Positions 1 to 6,993 of a stretch of DNA of 64,000 nucleotides are shown here, in pieces. The translations under genes were made by a program, and so were the position numbers. The notes beneath the pieces were generated by a model. It was not told where the DNA came from and ran no database searches. It worked only from the letters and a program-made list of their open reading frames with translations. This DNA comes from Mycolicibacterium lutetiense (GTDB taxonomy: Bacteria; Actinomycetota; Actinomycetes; Mycobacteriales; Mycobacteriaceae), in NCBI RefSeq assembly GCF_017876775.1, contig NZ_JAGIOP010000002.1, forward strand, positions 62,001 through 126,000, in the 5' to 3' direction. How positions within the stretch are numbered: the stretch's first letter is position 1; every line of letters starts with the position of its first letter.

Positions 1-924
1 CAGGGCCGCTTCGTGCTTGTCGGCCAGCGCCAGCAGGCGCCGCAGGCGCCCTGCGACAGCGTCTTTGGTCAGCGGTGGATCGGCCAGGCGCCCCAGTTCC
101 TCAAGAGAGGCCTCGCCGTGGGTCAGGCGCAATGTTCCGGTGACAGCCAGGTGCTCCGGAACGTCGGTACCGAGAATGGTCAACGCGCGTTCGACCCGGG
201 CCGAAGTTTCTGCCGCAGCATCGGCAGTTCGCCGACTGTTGGCGGCGTCGAGGCTGGCCATGCGGCACATCCGTCGGCGCGTCGCACGGCTCTCCCACTC
301 GAGGCGTGACTCGGGGGCTCCGATGCGCGTCATGAGATCGGCGATGTCAGTACCGGCACGGACCATCACCCGGTCGATACCTCGTGATTCGCGCACCAAC
401 GGCAGCACACCGATCCGGCGTGCGCAACTGGCCAGCGCGTATGCCACTTCTGTAGTGGGGCAGCGGATTTCCAGACTGGTGTTACTGCCAGGGCCGCTCA
501 GGGTTCCCGAAGCCAGGAATGCGCCACGCCAGGCGGCCTCGATCTCGCCGGGGGAGCCCCCAACAACAGTGGCCGGCAGACCCTGGACCTGGCGGCCACG
601 ATCGTCGATCATTCCGATGGATCGCGCTAACGTCCCTCCGCCATCGCTGGCGGCGACACGGACCAAGTAGCGGCCGCCGCACAGTGCCGCATTTCGCGGC
701 AGCACCGTCGCGACCGCGCGGTGGCCGTACAGCTCGGAGATCTCACGGCGCAGGTACCGGGCCAGCGATGCGCTGCTGACCTCCGCGGCGACAACCAGGC
801 CACGCGACACACGCAGGGTAGCGGTCAGGCGTAGGACTGCGGCCAGTTGTGCACGCCTGCATCCTTCAGGGGTGCCGGTGTGCACTCCGAGGAGCTCGTC
901 TTTCAGTTCTGCGGTCATCGACAC
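1..924 (-). CDS. whiA: WhiA-family DNA-binding regulator, 3' end beyond window
   Basis: I translated this leftward frame by hand: it stays open from the start at 924 to base 1, giving 308 residues. It follows mycobacterial WhiA along its whole length, with the N-terminal block (LKDELLG), the central LAGLIDADG-like core (VVGGS...AAWRGAFLA) and the C-terminal HTH (LEELGRLADPPLTKDAVAGR). Family role: DNA-binding transcription factor derived from a homing-endonuclease fold. GTG at 924 is chosen because GGAGG lies 6 nt upstream; ATG at 918 is the alternative. It is the last visible gene of the leftward operon and is far from the usual uvrC-yvcK-whiA setting, so it is probably an accessory paralogue. 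About 20 C-terminal residues are off-window. Confidence 0.85.
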   Translation of the reverse strand, partial: MSMTAELKDELLGVHTGTPEGCRRAQLAAVLRLTATLRVSRGLVVAAEVSSASLARYLRREISELYGHRAVATVLPRNAALCGGRYLVRVAASDGGGTLARSIGMIDDRGRQVQGLPATVVGGSPGEIEAAWRGAFLASGTLSGPGSNTSLEIRCPTTEVAYALASCARRIGVLPLVRESRGIDRVMVRAGTDIADLMTRIGAPESRLEWESRATRRRMCRMASLDAANSRRTADAAAETSARVERALTILGTDVPEHLAVTGTLRLTHGEASLEELGRLADPPLTKDAVAGRLRRLLALADKHEAAL

Positions 925-974
925 GGTGTGCCTCCAGATTTGGTGGTGGTGGGGTAGTGGGGTGGGAGTGCCTG

Positions 975-1478
975 TCAGGCGGCGTTACTGGTCGGGCTGA
1001 GGTGTTCGGCGTCATCGAGCACACGCCACAGGGCGGTGTCGGCATCGCATGCGTCTTCGGGGCTGACACGGCGACGGTGATCGGCGATTGCGGCAACCAG
1101 ATCGCTAGCGGCGGGCCAACGGGCATCCCGCATCTGCGCGAACTGCACGGCGGCATCGCAGGCGGCGACGATCTCGGTGGCGTTGGCGCTTCGTCGCAGC
1201 AGGACTGCTCGCTCGTCGGGGTCGGTACCGGTGCGCGCATCCAGCAATGCCAGGCGGGCGTCAAGTTCGGCTTTGACCCCACGCGCGGTGATCAGAACTT
1301 TGGACGCGACGTGAAGGTCCGCGCAGAACCCGTCGATCGTCGAGCGCACTGTGCGCCAGCACAATGCGTGCACCGCGGCCCGCAGTTCCGCCGGTCCGGC
1401 AGCAGCGATCCAGCTCGGGTCAGCCAACCGGGCGCGCATCGTGTCGCCTCCGGTACGGCTGGTGTCGGTGAGATTCAC
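975..1478 (-). CDS. hypothetical protein (167 aa), operon member
   Basis: A 167-residue mostly alpha-helical protein of no family I recognise. It has Ala/Arg-rich helices, three Cys and a Trp-rich start (residues 20-50), and no signal peptide or membrane segment. The GTG start at 1478 follows an AAAGGA ribosome site about 8 nt upstream and lies 19 bp after the helicase stop; an internal ATG at residue 14 is possible. It sits between the helicase and the WhiA paralogue and is probably co-transcribed with both. Function unknown. Confidence 0.65.
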   Translation of the reverse strand: MNLTDTSRTGGDTMRARLADPSWIAAAGPAELRAAVHALCWRTVRSTIDGFCADLHVASKVLITARGVKAELDARLALLDARTGTDPDERAVLLRRSANATEIVAACDAAVQFAQMRDARWPAASDLVAAIADHRRRVSPEDACDADTALWRVLDDAEHLSPTSNAA

Positions 1479-1497
1479 AGGGATAGTCCTTTCGGTG

Positions 1498-3435
1498 TCA
1501 GGCGGCGGTGGTGTGGGTGGGGCGGTCGAACAGCGGAAGCCAGCGGTCTGCTTGGGCGAGGGCGATCATGTCGGAAAGGTCGCGGCGGTCCAGGTTGTGT
1601 GCGTCGGGGACACCGAGACGGGCGGCCAGGTCGACCTGTGCGCCACTGGCCTCGCTGCGTTCCACATCACGCATGTGGCCGGAGAAGATTTGTTGGGCCA
1701 GTGAGTCCGCGCGCGCCAGGTCCATGCCCTGCAGGTGACAATCCGGTCCCGGCCGGGTCCACTGTCCATCGAGTCCCACCCAGAACATCTGGTGCACCGT
1801 GGTGTCGAAAAATCCGAAGGCCCAATCTTTTCCGGCGACAGTGCCTGGCACTCCGCGCATGTCGGCGAGCAGGATGGCGCCTTTGGACCCGCCCTGCCGG
1901 TAGACCGGCCGTACCAGTCCGCGCGGATGCTGGGTCCAGCGGATCGTCGAAGTACGCACCGACCAGGACGAATCGGTGCGACGCTTGGGGCCGGCAGCGG
2001 TGAGTTCGCCGGTGACCGGGTCGAACGTGACGAGCGGATCGACCCGGTGCTGGTCGCACTGGCAGCCGCAGCGGCACACTCCGAACACCGAGGCGCACTC
2101 GCACGTGCATTCGATGCTGCCTTTGACGGTCTCGACACCCGAACCGGTTGCCGCGCAGCTGCAGTCGCATGAACAGCCGACACCGGTGCAAGTGAGGTCG
2201 CATTCCCCGTTGCACGGCTGGTCACAGCCGCAGCCGAGCCCTTCCTCGTCGCCGTCGGGTTGCTCTCGGCGGTCGGGCTCCAGCCTGGTCTGCACGATCA
2301 GGCCCAGCGATCCCGCTCCGACCAGATCCACCACCAGGGCGCGCTCTTTGACGCGGCCGTCCTCGAATGTGTGCGGACGCAGTGCCCGGCCCACGCACTG
2401 CACCAGCCGAGACTGGCTGCGTGTGGGGCGGGCCAGCACCACGGCCTCGCAGCGGGGGAAGTCCGCGCCCTCAGTCAGAACATCGACGGTGACCAGAACC
2501 CGTGTGGTCCCGTTGCGGAATCGGTGGTAAATGCCGGTGCGATCACGAACGGTGGTCGGCCCCACCACCATCTCCGCGGTGGCGCCGAGGCCGACCAGTG
2601 ATTCGGTGAGTTGGCGGCAGTGCTCCATTGAGGCGCCGAACGCGATAGTCGACAAGCTGGCGGTACGTTCGAGCACCGCCTCCACGGTGGCGTTGAGCGT
2701 GGTCGTCCGCAGCATGGCTTCGGCGGCCTCGTCATCAGTGATTTCGCCGGCGCCGGTGTGCAGCGATTCCACGTCGAGGTCGGGTAGGTCAACGGTCACC
2801 CCATAGGGAGGCAGTAGAAACCCGTTCTCGATAGCCCAGGTGATGTCCCGCTCGAAGACAACGTCGCTCCAGACGGTCCGAAGTGGTACCTCGTTCTTGC
2901 CGGCGGCGTGGCGCGTCATCGTGGCGGTGAACCCGGCGCGGCGTGCACCGAGTGCGTGAAAATGGTCAATTACCTTGCGGTAGGTGGTCGCCACCGCGTG
3001 GTGCGCCTCATCGACGATGACGAGATCGCGCTTACCCAGACGCAACAGCGCCGCGCTGCGCTGCAGCGATTGCACGGTGGCAGAGACGATCTGCGCAGTC
3101 GGATCGCCGCGGTGCGGCCCACCGATCATCGCCGGGGAAGGACCTGCCGGGTTCACCGCGGTCACAGCGCCGCTCATCTGCTCGATGAGTTCGTTGCGAT
3201 GCGCCAGCAGCAGAACCCGGCCGCCGATTGCCACGTCGCGACGGACCAGCTCGGCGATCACCGTCGTCTTGCCCGATCCGGTGGGTAGCACAACCGCCGG
3301 TCCCTCTACGCCGCCGGCGAAAGCCTCGGTCACACGATCGGCGGCTTCGACCTGGTAGCCACGTAGCGTGCGGGGCTCGGCGCTCGGTACCAGTGACGGA
3401 AATGGCGCCGTCAGTGTGGAACTGGCGAGGGTCAC
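1498..3435 (-). CDS. SF2 DEAD/DEAH-box helicase with cysteine-rich insert
   Basis: Superfamily 2 helicase/translocase of 645 aa. Motif I (PTGSGKT) is at residues 51-57, motif II (DEAH) at 142-145, motif III (TAT) near 170-172, the motif V region (TEGADFP) at 321-327 and motif VI (QCVGRALRP) at 346-354. After the helicase core, residues 402-460 form an insert with 16 cysteines, mostly in CxC and CxxC spacing, followed by a C-terminal domain of about 185 aa with several Trp. The start overlaps the preceding stop (GTGA), so translation is probably coupled. The helicase core resembles the restriction-type and phage-replication branch; the job is inferred to be DNA unwinding for the mobile element. 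Confidence 0.9.
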   Translation of the reverse strand: MTLASSTLTAPFPSLVPSAEPRTLRGYQVEAADRVTEAFAGGVEGPAVVLPTGSGKTTVIAELVRRDVAIGGRVLLLAHRNELIEQMSGAVTAVNPAGPSPAMIGGPHRGDPTAQIVSATVQSLQRSAALLRLGKRDLVIVDEAHHAVATTYRKVIDHFHALGARRAGFTATMTRHAAGKNEVPLRTVWSDVVFERDITWAIENGFLLPPYGVTVDLPDLDVESLHTGAGEITDDEAAEAMLRTTTLNATVEAVLERTASLSTIAFGASMEHCRQLTESLVGLGATAEMVVGPTTVRDRTGIYHRFRNGTTRVLVTVDVLTEGADFPRCEAVVLARPTRSQSRLVQCVGRALRPHTFEDGRVKERALVVDLVGAGSLGLIVQTRLEPDRREQPDGDEEGLGCGCDQPCNGECDLTCTGVGCSCDCSCAATGSGVETVKGSIECTCECASVFGVCRCGCQCDQHRVDPLVTFDPVTGELTAAGPKRRTDSSWSVRTSTIRWTQHPRGLVRPVYRQGGSKGAILLADMRGVPGTVAGKDWAFGFFDTTVHQMFWVGLDGQWTRPGPDCHLQGMDLARADSLAQQIFSGHMRDVERSEASGAQVDLAARLGVPDAHNLDRRDLSDMIALAQADRWLPLFDRPTHTTAA

Positions 3436-3941
3436 GCCACCGACCTCCAGGTGATCCCTGCACGGACTCTGGAAATCGTGGCGTCAGATACTCCGAACTT
3501 GATGCTCAAGTCCCGGTTGGTGCCGGGGCTGGATCGGATCGAGCGGACTTGGGCGGCGGTCAGTTTGGCGGAGGGGTTGCCCTGGCCCTGCCGTGCCTGG
3601 ACGGGCCTGCGGCGTGCCGCGATTTCCGCGAGGGAGGCCCAGCAGACATTTTCCGCTCGAACATCCGCATTGTTCTCGTTGAGAACGGCCACGTACGGCT
3701 TTCCCTCGGGAGCGGGACCGTGGTAGCCCTCGCAGACGAGCCGTTTGACCCCTTCCCAACGGATTCCGCCGCCGGGAATGCACCGAGCGACGCGCAGGTA
3801 TCCGGACACTTCCGCAGGTTTGAGTGTCTTTCCCGACGGACCCTGGATCGTTCCGTCCGAGTGCACAAGGAATCCGCGGACGTGCTGCGGCGAGGTGAGG
3901 TTGGTCGGGTTTCGCTGTGGCAGAGAGGATGCGGTGGCCAT
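3432..3941 (-). CDS. HNH endonuclease-like protein with degraded nuclease site and C-terminal HTH
   Basis: The middle part follows the HNH homing-endonuclease pattern of phage genomes (RLVCEGYHGPAPEGKP, then DVRAENVCWAS), and the C-terminus carries a DNA-binding HTH (LTAAQVRSI...DLSIKFGVSDATISRV). The usual catalytic His before RLV is Lys, and the His-Asp-Gly stretch after the Gly-Lys-Pro turn is replaced by VAVLNEN, so nuclease activity is doubtful and the protein may act only as a DNA binder. ATG at 3941 lies 6 bp after the upstream stop; a GTG at 3989 with an AAGG in front is an alternative. Its stop overlaps the helicase start. Confidence 0.7.
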   Translation of the reverse strand: MATASSLPQRNPTNLTSPQHVRGFLVHSDGTIQGPSGKTLKPAEVSGYLRVARCIPGGGIRWEGVKRLVCEGYHGPAPEGKPYVAVLNENNADVRAENVCWASLAEIAARRRPVQARQGQGNPSAKLTAAQVRSIRSSPGTNRDLSIKFGVSDATISRVRAGITWRSVA

Positions 3942-3946
3942 GGCCG

Positions 3947-4750
3947 TCACATCGCTGGTGCTGGCAGGTGATCCAGCCAGGACGGCCACGCGCCTTCGGC
4001 GACGTTCCCGGCAGTGACGGCCAGGCGCACCGCGACGGCGTTGCGAACGGTGTCGGCTACGGGGTTACCGTCACGGCCAACCCGCGGGCAGACTATGCCG
4101 GCCAGATGATGCGCGGCCAGCGCTGCCCGGCTGTGCGGCACCAAGACACGACTCGGCTGATATTTGCGGGTGAGGAAGGACAGCAGCTCCAGATCTGCGC
4201 GTTCGACGCGCAGGCACATCAGCATCACCTGGCCCCAATGATCCCCGTAGAGGTCGTGCATGGTGTTGGAGCTGATCGCCAAACGCCGCAGCCGCGACAT
4301 GGTGCGGGTGTCGGTGCAGTCCGGCTCGAGGTTCCAATCCTCGTCGGCGGGGGCAGCACTGCGATTCAGGATTTCGAGCAAAGTGGCGGCCAGGGTCGGG
4401 TGCTCGGCTGCGCTAAGGACCGCGCACCGTAGACATGTCACCTTGCTTGGATGGCGGTGAGGGTGGTTGACCTGTTCGACCAGACCGTCGCGGATGTAGC
4501 TGGCGGTGCGCCGTGCCAGGGCTCCGGTGTAGTCGATGATCAGCTGCATGTCGACGACCGTTTCTTCCGGCCCTTCACCGTTGCCGTCGTCGCCGTCATC
4601 GTGGGTGCGGGTCAGAGAGTCCATGCGGACCCGGATCATCGGCGGCGCCGGAGGCATCGCACGAAGCGGAATCGGGGCCGGCGACACAGCTGTCTCATCA
4701 CCGGCAGCGGTTGTGTCGAATGCACTGTGAAGCATCCCGGCGGCGGTCAC
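3947..4750 (-). CDS. hypothetical protein (267 aa)
   Basis: A soluble protein of unknown family. The first 65 residues are Pro/Ala-rich and acidic (a DDGDDGNGEGPEE run). The rest is predicted helical, with two CxxC-like sites (TCLRCAV near residue 105) and a Trp-rich C-terminus. No signal or membrane segment is seen. The start overlaps the stop of the upstream gene by 4 nt (ATGA), which supports co-translation in the leftward operon. No function can be assigned. Confidence 0.7.
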   Translation of the reverse strand: MTAAGMLHSAFDTTAAGDETAVSPAPIPLRAMPPAPPMIRVRMDSLTRTHDDGDDGNGEGPEETVVDMQLIIDYTGALARRTASYIRDGLVEQVNHPHRHPSKVTCLRCAVLSAAEHPTLAATLLEILNRSAAPADEDWNLEPDCTDTRTMSRLRRLAISSNTMHDLYGDHWGQVMLMCLRVERADLELLSFLTRKYQPSRVLVPHSRAALAAHHLAGIVCPRVGRDGNPVADTVRNAVAVRLAVTAGNVAEGAWPSWLDHLPAPAM

Positions 4751-5823
4751 AGCGACACCGCCGCTGCCGTCGCGAAGGTCGCCAGCACCGCGGGACCATC
4801 TGCGGACAATTCCAGCACCGCGGAGGTGATCATCAGACCGGGCAACGCGTGGGCAGCCATCGCCACCAGGTCGCTGTCAGGGCCGATTTGCAGAGTGCGT
4901 CCGCCGCTGAGGTCGAACGGCAGCCGTACGGTGCTCAACACCGCAGCCGGCGGGGCGTCGGCAGAGGTAACAGGCGGGGGGCTCGGATTGGCGGGATTCT
5001 CAGTGGCAGGCACCTCGACGGGTGCGACGACCACGGAATCCTGCGCGATGTCTATGGCCTGAACCGGATTCACCGGGGTGGAAACCAGCGGCTGTTCGGC
5101 CACGGCGGCCGGCACCGGGGTCGCTACGGGTTCCGGCGCAGGATTGAGGCTCTGTTCCCCAGCCTCGACAGCTGCTGCACTGATCGCGGCTTCTACGTCG
5201 GCGCGCACGATGCGCCCACGGGTTCCGGTTCCGGTAATGGTGCGCAGGTCGATCCCGTGCCGGTCGGCCAGCGTCTGAACCGCTTTGGAGACCGAGGGCG
5301 CCGGGGTGTCGGCGGTGGGTTGCAGCGCTGGAGTGTCGGGAAGCGCGATGACCGGCGGCAGGGGAGCGCCACCGGCGACCGGCGACGGTGCGAACACCTC
5401 TTCTTGCGCCGGCGCGGATGGCTGAACGGGAGGCACACCCGTAACGGGCACGGTCACGGGTGCTGGCGGTGCGACAGCGGGCGCCGGAGGAACGGGGGCC
5501 GGAGCCGGAGCGATCGGCGGACCGGCAGGCACGATTCCAGTAATCACGCTGTTGTCGGCTGCCGCCGGCGCCGGTGCCACAGTCAACGGCGTGGACTGCA
5601 CGGCGACAGGGTCGGGCACAGGCAACGGCTCCGAGGCAGTCACCGGGGCGACCGCCGCAGTGTGCGACACATCATGCAACGGGATGATCGGAGCCATCGC
5701 GTATGCGGGAGCCGGAGCTACGGATACGGGTGCTGGTGCAACAGCAGCGCCGTGACTGATGTCCTGCAGACCTTGTGGGGCAACAGGAGCCGCATTGGGG
5801 GCGGGCGGTACAGAAGCGGACAT
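4747..5823 (-). CDS. Ala/Pro-rich protein with E3-binding (peripheral subunit-binding)-like domain
   Basis: 358 aa, dominated by low-complexity Ala/Pro/Val linkers (residues 1-170 and 220-285). Residues about 177-216 fit the small E3-binding domain of 2-oxoacid dehydrogenase acyltransferases (AVQTLADRHGIDL then TGTGTRGRIVRADVEAAI), but there is no lipoyl or catalytic acyltransferase domain. A 10-residue unit (DISHGAAVAP / DVSHTAAVAP) recurs at 21-30 and 51-60. A folded tail with a GGRTLQIGPDSDL stretch closes the protein. AAGGAG lies about 9 nt before the ATG. A scaffold or DNA-bridging role is possible, since this three-helix fold also resembles Lsr2-type tails. Function inferred only. Confidence 0.7.
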   Translation of the reverse strand: MSASVPPAPNAAPVAPQGLQDISHGAAVAPAPVSVAPAPAYAMAPIIPLHDVSHTAAVAPVTASEPLPVPDPVAVQSTPLTVAPAPAAADNSVITGIVPAGPPIAPAPAPVPPAPAVAPPAPVTVPVTGVPPVQPSAPAQEEVFAPSPVAGGAPLPPVIALPDTPALQPTADTPAPSVSKAVQTLADRHGIDLRTITGTGTRGRIVRADVEAAISAAAVEAGEQSLNPAPEPVATPVPAAVAEQPLVSTPVNPVQAIDIAQDSVVVAPVEVPATENPANPSPPPVTSADAPPAAVLSTVRLPFDLSGGRTLQIGPDSDLVAMAAHALPGLMITSAVLELSADGPAVLATFATAAAVSL

Positions 5824-5866
5824 GGTGGTGTTCTCCTTGGTGGTGGTTGCCGGTGGGGCGGCGATG

Positions 5867-6301
5867 TCAGGCGGTGTACTTGAGGGTCCGGCCGGGCGAC
5901 TTGGTGGTCACCAGCTCGTCGTAGATGTCGGGGTATTCCGCCTCGAGGCGCTTGTAGTCCATCTGCCGACCGCCGGCGGTGGCAGTCACCGTGAATCCGG
6001 CGTAGACACCCGCGGTGCCTCCGACTGAGTCCAGCAACGCGGTCCGCACCGCGTCGAGGGTCTTGGAAATCGCGGCGTTCACATTCGACAGAGTCCGGCC
6101 CTGCTCGGCTGCGCTGCGCGAGCGTGCGGCGGTGGCCAGCACCAGCTGGGTGAGGACCGCGACGGGATCGGCGCTGGAGGCGACTGCATCGGAGAGCGCA
6201 GCCAGGTCGAGAACCGTGGCGGTCTTGGATGTGGCCGGCGCAGCGGCCGTCGGGGCGATGGGGTAGCTCGGGGGCGCGGTGGGCGCAAGTGCAGCGGTCA
6301 T
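5867..6301 (-). CDS. hypothetical small protein, first gene of leftward operon
   Basis: 144 aa. The ATG at 6301 is supported by a strong AAGGAGG ribosome site 7 nt upstream; the open frame runs further upstream but lacks such a site. The first 25 residues are Ala/Pro-rich, followed by a helical segment (about 30-85, Ala/Ser/Leu heptads) and a compact basic C-terminus ending SPGRTLKYTA. No known family. It is the promoter-proximal gene of the leftward operon, expressed from the 6302-6993 region. Confidence 0.75.
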   Translation of the reverse strand: MTAALAPTAPPSYPIAPTAAAPATSKTATVLDLAALSDAVASSADPVAVLTQLVLATAARSRSAAEQGRTLSNVNAAISKTLDAVRTALLDSVGGTAGVYAGFTVTATAGGRQMDYKRLEAEYPDIYDELVTTKSPGRTLKYTA

Positions 6302-6993
6302 AAGGACCCTCCTTGGTGGTTCGGGTTTCGGTGGTGGGGTGGTTCGTGGGCGGTGGCTTCGGGTGCCGGTACGAACCTGTGGTTGCTCACAACTACGAAT
6401 CAGCCACGTTTTCGTCACCGGCACTGGATGCCAACGATGCCGACTGTAATGCCGACTGTGATGCCAGGCAACCCCTGTTGAGTTATCGCGTGTCGTTTGT
6501 ATCTGCGGGCACCGACAAGGCGACGGAATCGAGGACGTCTGGCTTTACGGGATGGCGACTCTCGCGAGGCGGCTTGGACCGCCCCCTGGGGCCTCCCTGG
6601 CGGTCGATCAGAGGATCCTGAATTGCCGCCAGGATCCTCTACGGATGTCTCGATGGTGGTACTAAAGGTGCAGTAAAACGAGCATTTACAGCTGTAGTGG
6701 GCTCACGGCCGCGAGATCCTTTTCTGCCGCTCCAGTCCACCTAGAGCGGCCATCTCTGCGCGTGCGGCGGTGGCCGGCTACACAGCCGTGTAGTTCACGT
6801 GTTTCACACGCGTCTCAGTAGCACCTTCCCGCTTTGTCATGTCCCTAGCTCAGTCGGATTGGCGGACTGACTCGGCATCGCGATGCCGATCCAAACCGGC
6901 ATCCGTGCGGCACTAGATTCCACATAGTGCCGTCATCGGCGTGTCGAAACAGTGCAGGCAAACATGTCGGCAACTGCTGCTTGACTGACTCGC
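6302..6993. promoter_or_regulatory. divergent intergenic region rich in palindromes (candidate control region or replication origin)
   Basis: 692 bp without a convincing gene, between the leftward helicase operon and the rightward polymerase gene. Directly visible: a 12-bp tandem repeat (ATGCCGACTGTA, ATGCCGACTGTG) at 6437-6460; two palindromic AGGATCCT boxes inside a 10-bp inverted repeat at 6610-6619 and 6631-6640, 21 bp apart; GCCGCTC/GAGCGGC at 6726-6732 and 6744-6750; a perfect 18-bp palindrome TCGGCATCGCGATGCCGA at 6872-6889; CGGCACTA/TAGTGCCG at 6908-6915 and 6925-6932. ATGCCGA recurs in the tandem repeats and in the 18-bp palindrome. The role is inferred: operators for two divergent promoters and/or an iteron-type origin. 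Confidence 0.6.

Noticed and set aside
849..2003. Long plus-strand open frame (384 aa) opposite the helicase, and similar long antisense frames at 11717-12751, 13390-14370 and 62500-63558
   Set aside because: They are high-GC shadows of well-supported minus-strand genes, with Arg/Ala-rich composition and no domain signature.
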